Assembly (NCBI GenBank): GCA_022565155.1
Contig: JADFKB010000013.1
Location: 1-37,953, forward strand
Direction: 5' to 3'
Length of the DNA: 37,953 bases
DNA from: Chloroflexota bacterium
Lineage (GTDB): Bacteria > Chloroflexota > Dehalococcoidia > DSTF01 > RBG-16-68-14
Each line of letters starts with the position of its first letter. Within the stretch, counting starts at the first letter, position 1. Shown one piece after another: positions 28,384 through 36,544 of this stretch. The translations under genes and the position numbers were made by a program. The notes under the pieces were generated by a model. It was not told the origin of the DNA. It did not search any database and was given only the letters and a program-made list of their open reading frames with translations.

Positions 28384-29196
28384 TTAGCCCGGCGCGGGGT
28401 AAACTGCCAGCTCGCTGCCGTAGAACGGGTCCGGGCCCAGCTCCGCCATCGTCAGCGCGACCGCATCGCCCGCCGGCAGCCCTTCGATCAGCAGGTGCTG
28501 GAGCAGGACACCCGTCGCCGCGTCTGTGTGGGCGGCCGATACTGTCTCATCCCAACTGATGTAGACCTCCGCGCCGCGGCCGACGAACGCCTCTGCCGTC
28601 CGCTCAGAAAGCAGCCCCTCGCAGCCCATCATGATGATCGTCGCGCCATCGTAATCGCCGGCGCCGTTATCGCCATTATCAATAAACCCCGCGCCGATGC
28701 CGAAGTACGGCTCGCCGCCGTCGCGGTAGCGGGCGATGACGAGGTCGTTGGCCGCCTGATCGCTCTGATAGCGCTCCGTCGTGTACGGCTCCGACGTGAA
28801 CAGGATCACCTCGTCCACCAGCTCGCCCGCCGGAGTCTCCGTCAGTAGCCGATCCGCGTGCGAGCGGAAGAGGATGACGTCGTAACCGCGCGTAGGCAGG
28901 CGGCGGTAGAAGTTGACTGTCACCTCTTCGCCCGGGTAGTAGTCAACCGTGTAGCCGGCGGCTTCTAGCTTTGCGGTCGCGTCCTGGACGAACTCTTCGT
29001 TGGGAAAGGTGAGGCTGAGCTGGTCGACGATCGCCGCGGTGGGCGGGCCGGAGGGCTCGTCAGAGCGGAGCAGCAGAAACCAGCCGCCGACACCGGCGAT
29101 CGCCACGAGCGCAGCCAACGCCGCGATATGCCGTCCGCCAATCGCACGCCGCTTCCGCTGGCGCCTGCCGCTCGCCGCCCGGCTCATCCCCTGCAT
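28384..29196 (-). CDS. Membrane-anchored protein with caspase-like (clan CD) His/Cys arrangement
   Basis: 270 residues from ATG 29196; ATG 29187 has a nearby GGGG. The upstream start at 29283 would overlap the divergent TTGACA promoter and is less likely. A basic N terminus precedes one membrane helix (23-43). The outside part has alternating strands and helices: a hydrophobic strand then R-S-H-A-D (His113, after D-V-I-L-F), and another strand then M-G-C-E-G (Cys192, after T-I-I-M-M). Caspase-fold peptidases place their catalytic His and Cys at the ends of two such strands, so this may be a peptidase. The fold call is inference and no named family was recognised. It sits back-to-back with the metzincin gene. 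Confidence 0.5.
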   Translation of the reverse strand: MQGMSRAASGRRQRKRRAIGGRHIAALAALVAIAGVGGWFLLLRSDEPSGPPTAAIVDQLSLTFPNEEFVQDATAKLEAAGYTVDYYPGEEVTVNFYRRLPTRGYDVILFRSHADRLLTETPAGELVDEVILFTSEPYTTERYQSDQAANDLVIARYRDGGEPYFGIGAGFIDNGDNGAGDYDGATIIMMGCEGLLSERTAEAFVGRGAEVYISWDETVSAAHTDAATGVLLQHLLIEGLPAGDAVALTMAELGPDPFYGSELAVYPAPG

Positions 29197-29276
29197 ATGT
29201 GACAGGATACCACCGGGCGTCCGGCCCCGCACTGTGCGTCGCCTTACATAGCTCCCATGCTGGTATCTAACAAGGG

Positions 29277-29305
29277 TTGACACAAGTTCAGGGCGGAAGT
29301 AGCAT
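29277..29305 (+). promoter_or_regulatory. Sigma-70 promoter of the metzincin gene
   Basis: TTGACA at 29277-29282 and TAGCAT at 29300-29305 are separated by 17 bp, a good match to the housekeeping consensus. Transcription would start near 29312, about 77 nt before the preferred GTG start. Confidence 0.6.
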
Positions 29306-29388
29306 ACCCTAGCTGAGAGCCTGGTGGCTGTCGCGGGGATTCACCGACCTTGAGCCGGGAAACGTTGGCTCGAAAGGGGCAGGGCGCC

Positions 29389-32208
29389 GTGTGGAAAATT
29401 GCAGCAGGCCTGGCGGCGATGGCATTACTAGGGTTCATCGCAGTCTGGAGTGGCACGTCGCTAGCTTCTCATGGTGCCGCCGGCGGGTCGGCGGGGCTGA
29501 TCGGCACGTTCGATATGGAGATGAACGTGGCCGACGATCCCAGTGGGCATCAGGAGTTCATCGAGATGCCGTCCCAGCTACCTGTGCAGGTGATCATGGA
29601 GGGAGAGAACATGGTGCTGGCGGGCCCCTTCCCATGGGTGTCGGTCACAGCTGCGTTCACAGAGGGCGAGTTCATGGCTTTCGGTATGGGCACGGTGGCA
29701 GGGAACCCTGACATCGTCGTATCCTTCCAAGGAATGCTGACCGCCGAAGGCCCTGTAGGCCACTATTTGATGGGGGCCGAGGGCGGCCTCCCCGGCGGGG
29801 ACCCCATCGACTACGAAGTGAAGCCGCCGGAGAAGAGCTACACCATCACCGTCCTCAAGCAGCACGCCGACACCAAAGCCGGCCTCCCCGGCTGGCGGAT
29901 GAACCTTCATCGCGGCGCCGGCTGCACCCCTGGCAGCGAGTTCCGTGTCGCCGATACGGACGCTGACGGCATCGCCGAGTTCGCCGGACTCGCTGCTGGC
30001 ACGTACTCCGTCAAAGAGAAGCTCCAGCCGGGCTGGAACAACGTGACGCCGCTCTGCCAGGACACCACGGTGCCGGGCGGCGCCGGCGTGGCCGGCGTGC
30101 CCGCCTGCCCGATCCAGCCGGACATGCCGCCGCCGGCCGCCGGCTGCGACCAGTTCAACTCCGCCGCGTCGGTGAAGGTGCAGTTCACCAACCCACCCTC
30201 CGACCCCCTGGACTGCGACCTGGGCGGCCCAACGCTGATTACACGCGACGCTGTCGTTGAGGGTACGCTGGACAGCATCCAGACCGAGATCGTGGCGATG
30301 AACCTGACCGGCACCTGCGGCGGGGTTGTCGTTACTGTGCGGGAGAGCTCGGACCGAGAGTCGCGCGGCAAGATCACTGAGCAGCAGAACAACGATCCGG
30401 GCGAGCTCGAGTTCAAGGCCAACAGCTTCTTCGACATCTTCTTCGAAGTTGACACGCCAATCGGTACGCTCCACAACCAGGAGCCGCTCCACCTGGAGTG
30501 CAAGATCCAGAGCATTCCGCCCTTCGGCTGCGTCTATGAGCCGGAGATAGGCAGCCTCATCCTCTACAACGACGCCGTGCCGAAGAAGGAAGTCGCAAAG
30601 CTTATCCACGCGGCGCACATCCCGCTGGATCCGAAGAAGAAGCTGCTGATCTTCGAGAACGCACCGAAGGTAACGCCGACGCCAACCGTGACGGCGGACG
30701 GCAAACAGTGCCCAGACGGCAGCACACTCGACACCGACGGAGACGACCTCCTCGACTGCTGGGAGACCGCCGGGATGGACTGGGACGGTGACACCATCAT
30801 CGACCTCGAGCTCTACGACGTCAACGGCGACGGCACCATCGACGCAAGCGAGCGAGCCGACCCGCTCCACAAGGATCTATACGTCGAGCTCGACTTTATG
30901 GCGGGGCATCAGCCCAGATCCGGGGCGATCCAAGATGTCATCGACGCCTTTGCGGCGGCACCCGTCACGAATCCTGACGGCACCACGGGCATCCGCCTCC
31001 ACGTCCAGGTGGACGAGGAAGCTCTGGCCCACAGCGATAGCCTGGCGTTCGTACCCTGTACGGCAGCCGGGACGCCTGACTTCGATGCGGTCAAAAGCGC
31101 TAGCTGGGGCACCGTAGCCGAGCGCGCCGACCCGAACACCGCAATCATCCTCAAGGCGAAGCGCTGGATCGCTCGCTACTCTCTCTGGGCGCACGATCTG
31201 CTAGGACTAGGCAGTACCTCGGGCTGCGCCGAGCTGCCCGGAAACGACCACGTCGTGTCGCTGGGCAGCTGGCCCGGCCACGGCGGCACCCGCGCCCAGC
31301 AAGCCGGTACCTTCATGCATGAGTTCGGGCACAACCTGAACCTGCGCCACGGCGGAAGCGATAATATCAACTGCAAGCCCAACTATCTGAGCGTGATGAG
31401 CTACAGCCGCCAGACATCGGCCGCCATCCCCCTTGACTACTCCCCCGACATGCTCCTCACGCTCAACGAAGCGAGCCTGAGCGAGCCCGCTGGCATCAGC
31501 GGCCCCGGGGGCAGCCTGACCAGGTATGGCCCGCCGCCACGGCTCACCGTGCCCGGCGATCTGCCCATCGATTGGAACCGCGACAGCGATGCGACGGACA
31601 CGGGCGTCGCCGAGGACATCAACAACATGGGGCCCGGCAGCGGCTGCGGTGCCGCTGCTGGCCAGATGCTGGCTGGCTTCGACGACTGGGACAACCTGGC
31701 GTACGACATCAGCAACGTCGGGGACTTCGCCGATGGCGTGCACCTGAGCGCCCCTTCGTCCGACGAGATCACGCTGGACGAAGCCATCACCCTTAGCGAC
31801 AACAGCGACGGCGACGATGTGGTGGACGTGCTGGACAACTGTCCGCTGCAGACTAATGCGGACCAAGCAGATGCGGACGGAGACGGCATCGGCGATGCCT
31901 GCGACGAACAGCTGGCAACGCCAACGCAAACGCCGGTGCCCACGGCTACGCCCACGCAGCCGGATCCGACCGACACGCCGACACCGACCGCCACGCCGGT
32001 GCCGACTGACGAGCCGGGCGGGGACGGCGACGCCAACAAGGACGGGACGGTAGACAGCCGTGACGTACTGCTCATACTACAGTCGATCGCCGGCTTTATC
32101 GGCCCGCCGCCGAACTCGGACGTAAACGGAAACGGCACGGTTAACGCACTAGACGCCGCTCTCGTCCTCCAGTTGATCGTAGGATTCGTACCCAGCCTGC
32201 CAGTATAG
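29389..32208 (+). CDS. Secreted metzincin metalloprotease with SpaA-like, TSP3-type and dockerin domains
   Basis: 939 residues from GTG 29389, chosen over TTG 29350 because AGGGG/AGGG lies just upstream and it gives a compact signal peptide. After a beta-rich N-terminal segment comes a SpaA/Cna-B-like domain (about 150-230: Y-T-I-T-V-L-K, A-G-T-Y-S-V-K-E). Next is the domain shared with the gene at 27464 (about 285-375). Then come Asp-rich calcium-binding repeats (L-D-T-D-G-D-D-L-L-D). The peptidase has H-E-F-G-H-N-L-N-L-R-H (644-654) and the Met-turn S-V-M-S-Y (668-672), the zinc site of metzincins. A thrombospondin type-3-like stretch (about 803-840), a Thr/Pro linker and a C-terminal dockerin (about 880-939, two D-x-N-x-D-G loops) follow. 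It is an extracellular protease probably tethered through its dockerin. Substrate unknown. Confidence 0.85.
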   Translation: MWKIAAGLAAMALLGFIAVWSGTSLASHGAAGGSAGLIGTFDMEMNVADDPSGHQEFIEMPSQLPVQVIMEGENMVLAGPFPWVSVTAAFTEGEFMAFGMGTVAGNPDIVVSFQGMLTAEGPVGHYLMGAEGGLPGGDPIDYEVKPPEKSYTITVLKQHADTKAGLPGWRMNLHRGAGCTPGSEFRVADTDADGIAEFAGLAAGTYSVKEKLQPGWNNVTPLCQDTTVPGGAGVAGVPACPIQPDMPPPAAGCDQFNSAASVKVQFTNPPSDPLDCDLGGPTLITRDAVVEGTLDSIQTEIVAMNLTGTCGGVVVTVRESSDRESRGKITEQQNNDPGELEFKANSFFDIFFEVDTPIGTLHNQEPLHLECKIQSIPPFGCVYEPEIGSLILYNDAVPKKEVAKLIHAAHIPLDPKKKLLIFENAPKVTPTPTVTADGKQCPDGSTLDTDGDDLLDCWETAGMDWDGDTIIDLELYDVNGDGTIDASERADPLHKDLYVELDFMAGHQPRSGAIQDVIDAFAAAPVTNPDGTTGIRLHVQVDEEALAHSDSLAFVPCTAAGTPDFDAVKSASWGTVAERADPNTAIILKAKRWIARYSLWAHDLLGLGSTSGCAELPGNDHVVSLGSWPGHGGTRAQQAGTFMHEFGHNLNLRHGGSDNINCKPNYLSVMSYSRQTSAAIPLDYSPDMLLTLNEASLSEPAGISGPGGSLTRYGPPPRLTVPGDLPIDWNRDSDATDTGVAEDINNMGPGSGCGAAAGQMLAGFDDWDNLAYDISNVGDFADGVHLSAPSSDEITLDEAITLSDNSDGDDVVDVLDNCPLQTNADQADADGDGIGDACDEQLATPTQTPVPTATPTQPDPTDTPTPTATPVPTDEPGGDGDANKDGTVDSRDVLLILQSIAGFIGPPPNSDVNGNGTVNALDAALVLQLIVGFVPSLPV

Positions 32209-32225
32209 GCTTAGGAGTCGTCGTC

Positions 32226-32234
32226 TGATATAAC
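32226..32234 (+). promoter_or_regulatory. Extended -10 promoter of the cohesin gene
   Basis: TGATATAAC gives an extended -10 (TG-N-TATAAC) about 58 bp before the ATG at 32292. The -35 at 17-bp spacing (32206-32211, TAGGCT) is poor. It lies 18 bp after the metzincin stop, so the cohesin genes may have their own transcript. Confidence 0.4.
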
Positions 32235-32291
32235 ATTGAGGCCAGAGAAGACAAGAAACGAACGAACCAGGAGCAGAAAGGCGAAGTAGAC

Positions 32292-33008
32292 ATGAAGACA
32301 CACTTGCGAATCGGGCTCAGCATCCGTAGCATCGCCGCCGTCATCGCGCTCGGCGCCGTCCTGCTGGCAGCGTCGCAGGCGCACGCGCAGAGCGAGGCGG
32401 TCACCGTCGGATCGGCGACGATCAACCCGGGCACGTCTAATAGCGTTGAGGTCCAATCGATCAACATCGCATCGCCGGGCCTCGGCGCCTGGGAGATCGG
32501 CATCACCTACGACGCATCCGTGGTGACAGCGCTTAGTTGCAGTGAGCCGGTAACGGTCAGCGTCTGCAACGCCAACTTCGCCTCTAACCGCGTACAGGTC
32601 ACCGGCGCAAGCGCAGGCGGCCTGACTGGCGACACGACGTTGGCCTCGATCACCTTCGAGTGCATCACAGACGGAACGAGCGTGCTTACGGTCGTCATCG
32701 ATGTGCTCGCGGACGCTACCGTTGGCAGCCCGCAGTCTATCAGCCCCGCGATCCAGAACGGCCTGATCACCTGCGCGGACTCATCCGGCTTGCCTGACGG
32801 CGGCCCGTCCACGCCGCGGCCGAGGCCAACCGCGACACCGGTCGTCGCGACAACGCTACCCGACGCCGGCACCGGAACAGGCGAGAGCGCGACGCTGAAC
32901 TGGACCATCGCCGGCCTTTCGTTCGCCGGCCTGGCGACGTTGGCCATGGTGACAGGCATCGGCGCACTGCGGCTGCAACGCCGCCGCTCGTCCGTCGATC
33001 GCAGCTAG
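32292..33008 (+). CDS. Cohesin-like surface protein with LPDAG-type sorting tail
   Basis: 238 residues, ATG 32292. The signal peptide ends A-H-A-Q (about 34). Residues about 36-165 have cohesin-type features: G-A-W-E-I-G-I-T-Y-D-A-S-V-V, L-A-S-I-T-F-E-C, and a last strand N-G-L-I-T-C. A Pro/Thr linker leads to L-P-D-A-G (189-193), then a membrane helix (about 203-226) and R-R-R-S, the LPxTG-like sorting layout. In cellulosomes cohesins bind dockerins with high affinity. Here the protein could display a docking site on the cell surface. Dockerin partners are encoded on both sides. Binding itself is inferred. Confidence 0.8.
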   Translation: MKTHLRIGLSIRSIAAVIALGAVLLAASQAHAQSEAVTVGSATINPGTSNSVEVQSINIASPGLGAWEIGITYDASVVTALSCSEPVTVSVCNANFASNRVQVTGASAGGLTGDTTLASITFECITDGTSVLTVVIDVLADATVGSPQSISPAIQNGLITCADSSGLPDGGPSTPRPRPTATPVVATTLPDAGTGTGESATLNWTIAGLSFAGLATLAMVTGIGALRLQRRRSSVDRS

Positions 33009-33700
33009 ATGGCAGCACGTAGGGGTGCACTGGTGAAACTGGCGGTGTTCGCGCTCGCGATCAGCGTCGTCATGCTCGCCGCCACGTCCGCGTCCGCGCA
33101 GGACGAGCTGATCAGCATCGATTCTATTACGATCACGCCCGGCGGCGGTACTACGCTGGAGGTAAACGCGCTGAACATGCCTGCGCCCGGCCTGGGCGCG
33201 TGGAGCATCGGCGTGGAGTACGACCCGTCGATTCTCTCCGCCCTCTCCTGCAGCCCCGCCCCCGGCTCCGTATGCAACGTCGACTTTTCGGCGCGTCAGG
33301 TGCGGATTGTGGGAGCATCAGCCTCGGGCCTAACCGGCGATAGCGTCCTGGCCAGCATCACCTTCAACTGCAACCGGGCGGGCGTCAGTGACCTGGTGAT
33401 CGACGTGAGCGAGTTTGCGGACGCGACGGTGGGCGGCGCCCGCAGCCGATAGTCTTCATGGTGCAGAACGGCCGCATCTCTTGCTCGGCCTCGTCGCCCG
33501 TGCCGCCGGGGCCGCCGCTGACGGGCGATGCGGACTGCAACGGCCGGGTGGACAGCCGTGACGCGCTGCTCGTCCTCCAGTTTGAAGCGGCGTTGCTCGA
33601 TTCCTTGCCCTGCCCCGACCTGGCGGACGTGAACGATGATGGCAGTATCAACTCCGTGGACGCCGGGCTAATCAAGCAGATCGACGCGGGCTTGGTCTAG
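33009..33700 (+). pseudogene. Cohesin-dockerin adaptor protein, frameshifted by one missing base
   Basis: The ATG at 33009 abuts the preceding stop. Residues 1-30 are a signal peptide and about 31-145 are a cohesin-like domain very close to the preceding gene's (G-A-W-S-I-G-V-E-Y-D-P-S-I-L, L-A-S-I-T-F-N-C, F-A-D-A-T-V-G). The frame then hits TAG at 33450-33452. Adding one C to the CCC run at 33439-33441 restores the expected continuation (P-Q-P-I-V-F-M-V-Q-N-G-R-I-S-C, parallel to the neighbour). It then runs through a dockerin-like module (about 177-230: D-A-D-C-N-G-R-V-D-S-R-D, D-V-N-D-D-G-S-I-N-S-V-D) to TAG 33698-33700. The repaired protein is 230 residues. Sequencing error and true mutation are both possible. 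Confidence 0.75.
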
Positions 33701-33725
33701 ACGCCAGGCCTGAGACAGAACACGA

Positions 33726-33758
33726 AACGGAGGCCGTCCAAGTTGGACGGCCTCCGTT
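33726..33758. terminator. Bidirectional terminator-like hairpin
   Basis: A 16-bp perfect inverted repeat, AACGGAGGCCGTCCAA (33726-33741) and TTGGACGGCCTCCGTT (33743-33758), around one base; in practice the stem is about 13-14 bp with a small loop. It lies between convergent genes. Flanking T or A runs are short (AAA on the left, TTG on the right), so efficiency in each direction is uncertain. Confidence 0.75.
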
Positions 33759-33780
33759 GTAGTCTGCTCGCCTCTCCGGT

Positions 33781-34878
33781 TTAGCTTTTTGCGGCTGCTA
33801 CCTCTTGCCGGGCCAGGTACACAACTTCACCCTCCAGCTTCACCCGGTACGTCGCCACGGGCTTTTGGGCCGGCGTCTTCTTCGGCTCGCCCGTCGCCAG
33901 GTCGAACTGCGAGTTGTGCCAGGGACAGGTGACGACAGTACCCTCGATCTGCCCTTCCGCCAGCGGCCCGTTAGCGTGGGAGCAGCGGTTGTCGATCGCA
34001 TAGATGCGGCCGCCGATGTTGAAGAGCGCCACCTGCTCGCCGGCGAAGTAGACGACGTTCGCTCCGCCCTCCGGAACCTCCGCGAGATCGGCCACCCGCG
34101 CCCAGGCGCCACTATCGCTTCGCGAACGCTCGCCGGCGATCTGGACATCGCCCGGCGCGCCGAGGCTGGCCAGCGCTTCCGGCAGCGGCATGGCGATGCA
34201 GGTGAAGGCCGGCGTGTCGCGCAGCGTGTACTCGCTCGCTTTGGAGTCGCGCAACTCCATCACCAGGTCGAGAAAGTCCTCCGGGCTGTCGGTCTCGAAC
34301 GAAACGACGAACTCCTGGTCGTCGATGCCGTAGGAGTACGTCGTGTTTAGCTTCACGGACGGGTACTGGCGGCCGACGGCGATGTGTTCGGTCATCATCT
34401 CCTGGCGCATCTTTTTATCCATCGCATACCAGGCGCGCGTCTTCACGAACGGGTAGACGAACAGGTACTTGGCGCTGCCGGGACTGACGCGCAGCCGGTT
34501 CTGCGGCTCTTCCGATAGGTCGGGCGTCTTGTAGATCGAGCGGCGCGTCATCGATAAGTAGGAGTACGGCGACCAGAGGTACGGCCCCATCGTCGTGCTG
34601 TAGATCCGCGTGGCGAGCGCCTGGAAGTCCTCCAGCCGCTCGCCCACCTGCCAGAGCAGCAAATCTACGTCGCCGCGGATGCCAACGAGGCTGTAGCTGC
34701 CGATCAGCATCCTATCGCCGAAGGCATCGACCGCCTCGCAGAGCTGGCGGCGGCCGGCCTCGCGGTCGTCCGGAGGCAGCAGCCGCCACGCCGGGTCGAT
34801 CTTGAAGAAACTGAACTTGACGAGCTGGCGCGACGTCGCGCCGGCCTCCGGCTGCGGGCCGTTCGTTCTGTCGCCCAT
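33781..34878 (-). CDS. HemQ/chlorite-dismutase-family protein fused to a Rieske domain
   Basis: 365 residues. The frame is open further upstream, but the family homology and an ATG overlapping the previous stop (TGATG) fix the start at 34878. Residues about 15-235 match coproheme decarboxylase (HemQ/ChdC): S-Y-S-L-V-G-I-R-G-D-V-D-L-L-L-W, V-Y-P-F-V-K-T-R-A-W-Y (Tyr142, probable catalytic Tyr) and M-M-T-E-H-I (His165, probable heme ligand). The end of that domain is T-L-R-D-T-P-A-F-T-C-I. Residues about 258-355 are a Rieske [2Fe-2S] domain: C-S-H (Cys299, His301) and C-P-W-H (Cys318, His321). HemQ makes heme b by peroxide-dependent decarboxylation of coproheme. The fused Rieske centre could supply or accept electrons. 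Translationally coupled to the aldo/keto reductase. Confidence 0.88.
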   Translation of the reverse strand: MGDRTNGPQPEAGATSRQLVKFSFFKIDPAWRLLPPDDREAGRRQLCEAVDAFGDRMLIGSYSLVGIRGDVDLLLWQVGERLEDFQALATRIYSTTMGPYLWSPYSYLSMTRRSIYKTPDLSEEPQNRLRVSPGSAKYLFVYPFVKTRAWYAMDKKMRQEMMTEHIAVGRQYPSVKLNTTYSYGIDDQEFVVSFETDSPEDFLDLVMELRDSKASEYTLRDTPAFTCIAMPLPEALASLGAPGDVQIAGERSRSDSGAWARVADLAEVPEGGANVVYFAGEQVALFNIGGRIYAIDNRCSHANGPLAEGQIEGTVVTCPWHNSQFDLATGEPKKTPAQKPVATYRVKLEGEVVYLARQEVAAAKS

Positions 34879-35885
34879 CAACTCTTCGCTGCCGACGGCA
34901 CCGGCACCGGCTCGCGGAAGACCGTCGGGTAGAGCTGCTCCAGCCGATCGTTCTCGTCGTCGGTCAGCGCCGGCGTTTCCGGCGCGGCGGCGAACTCGAC
35001 AACCTGCGCTTCGTTCAAGATGTTGGGCAGGACGGAGCTGATGCTGGGCTGCGCCAGGACAAACTGGATCGCGGCCTGGCCAATCGTGCGGCCCGTGCCC
35101 TCCCCGTGCAGGAAATCGACGTGCTCCACCTTGGCCATGCTCCTGTCCAGCCACTCCTGCTTTCGATGCGCGCGGTGGTCGGACGAGTCAAAACCTTCCG
35201 ACGGCTTGTATGTCCCATCGAGCAGGCTGGAGGCGTGCGGCACGCGCGAGAGGAGGCCGGTCTGGCACTCCTCGGCCACGGGGAAGAACGCTCGCGCCGG
35301 GTCCTGCTCCAGGATGCTGTAGATGATCTGCATGCTGGCGACGTCGCGCTCGCGCATCGACGCCATCGCCTCCTCCTCCCAGCCGATGTCCGGCCCGATC
35401 GCGGCGCCATAGTGCCGGATCTTGCCTTCCTGCTGCATGTCTTCCAGGGTCTCGAACAGCTCGTCGCTGCGAAGCGCCCAGAGGCGAGGGTTGTGGAGCT
35501 GGTAGAGGTCGATGTAGTCGGTGCCGAGGCGGCGCAGGCTCTGCTCCAGCGCCGAGCGCACGAACGCCGGCGAGAAGTCCTGCGGGAGCTCCTTGTGGCC
35601 GTCGCGCTTGCCGTCGTTGGTGTAGAAGTCGTAGCCGAATTTCGTCGCGATGATGATCTCGTCGCGATTATCTGGGAACGCCGTCGCCAGCATCTCCTCG
35701 CCCTTGCCGTTGCCGTAGGTATCGGCGGTGTCGAAGAGCGTGACGCCTAGATCGAACGCCTGCTGCAGGAGGGCGATCCCCTCGGCCTCCTCTATCGCGC
35801 CCCACCAGGGCGTGCTCACCGTCCAGACGCCGAAGCCAACCTCGGAGACGGTCAAATCGGTCTTGCCGAGCTTGCGATACTTCAT
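34878..35885 (-). CDS. Aldo/keto reductase
   Basis: 335 residues, ATG 35885. The catalytic tetrad is visible: Asp52 and Tyr57 in [10 protein letters not shown], Lys82 in I-A-T-K-F-G, and His131 in L-Y-Q-L-H-N-P-R. The start [14 protein letters not shown] is standard for NAD(P)H-dependent family members that reduce aldehydes and ketones. It shares one base with the downstream HemQ-Rieske start, so the two are one operon. Substrate unknown. A redox link with heme synthesis is speculative. Confidence 0.95.
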   Translation of the reverse strand: MKYRKLGKTDLTVSEVGFGVWTVSTPWWGAIEEAEGIALLQQAFDLGVTLFDTADTYGNGKGEEMLATAFPDNRDEIIIATKFGYDFYTNDGKRDGHKELPQDFSPAFVRSALEQSLRRLGTDYIDLYQLHNPRLWALRSDELFETLEDMQQEGKIRHYGAAIGPDIGWEEEAMASMRERDVASMQIIYSILEQDPARAFFPVAEECQTGLLSRVPHASSLLDGTYKPSEGFDSSDHRAHRKQEWLDRSMAKVEHVDFLHGEGTGRTIGQAAIQFVLAQPSISSVLPNILNEAQVVEFAAAPETPALTDDENDRLEQLYPTVFREPVPVPSAAKS

Positions 35886-35980
35886 CTTAGCCTCCTCCAG
35901 CCGTCATTCTACTGCATTTGGGCAGGCGAGCGAACGCAGTCTTGCCTAGGTTCGCGACGGCCTAAGGCTGTCCGCTGCCG

Positions 35981-36544
35981 TTAGTTCGGCTTGCGGGCGC
36001 GGAAGCTGAAGCCGCCCGGGAACTGAAATACGCTGGCGTCCGCGAATCCGGCCTCTTCCAGCCGTTGCGGGAACGTCTCGGGATCGACCGGCACTCGCGT
36101 GTCGAAGATGTGGAAGAGGTTCCACTGGAAGCTCGGCGTGCTGTCGGAGCCGGAGAACGTGCCGCCGGGCCGCAGCACGCGACAGGTCTCTGCTAGCAGC
36201 TTGTCTTGCAGCTCCGGCGATGGCACGTGATGAAGCATGGTGAAGCTGAAGGCGCTGCTGAACGATGCGTCCGGAAACGTCATGGCGGTCGCGTCCCCTT
36301 CGACGACCGTGACGTTCTCGCCTTCCAGACGGCGGCTGAGCGACTGCGCCAGCGTGTGATCGATCTCGATCGTCGTTAGATGCGGTACTCGAGTTCGCAG
36401 CCAATCGGTGCTGACGCCGGGGCCGGAGCCGATCTCCAGCACGCTGTCTCCCAGTTCCACCCCTTCTACCATGCGGGGCATGTACTGGTGTAGTTGGCGT
36501 GCCCACATATTAGACTTGCAGTACCACCGATGAACGAGGTTCAT
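35981..36544 (-). CDS. Class I SAM-dependent methyltransferase
   Basis: 187 residues, ATG 36544, overlapping the PhyH stop by 4 bp. The SAM-binding motif V-L-E-I-G-S-G-P-G-V (35-44), the acidic ribose-binding residue in T-I-E-I-D, and motif III with V-L-R-P-G-G-T-F-S-G-S-D are clear. An F-S-F-T-M-L-H-H stretch resembles small-molecule (UbiE-like) methyltransferases. Last gene of the FTR-PhyH-methyltransferase operon. Substrate unknown. Confidence 0.92.
   Translation of the reverse strand: MNLVHRWYCKSNMWARQLHQYMPRMVEGVELGDSVLEIGSGPGVSTDWLRTRVPHLTTIEIDHTLAQSLSRRLEGENVTVVEGDATAMTFPDASFSSAFSFTMLHHVPSPELQDKLLAETCRVLRPGGTFSGSDSTPSFQWNLFHIFDTRVPVDPETFPQRLEEAGFADASVFQFPGGFSFRARKPN

Noticed and set aside
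34879-35154. 92-residue N-terminal extension of the HemQ-Rieske protein
   Set aside because: It lies wholly inside the aldo/keto reductase gene, is Arg/Gly-rich, and the ATG at 34878 begins the homologous region.
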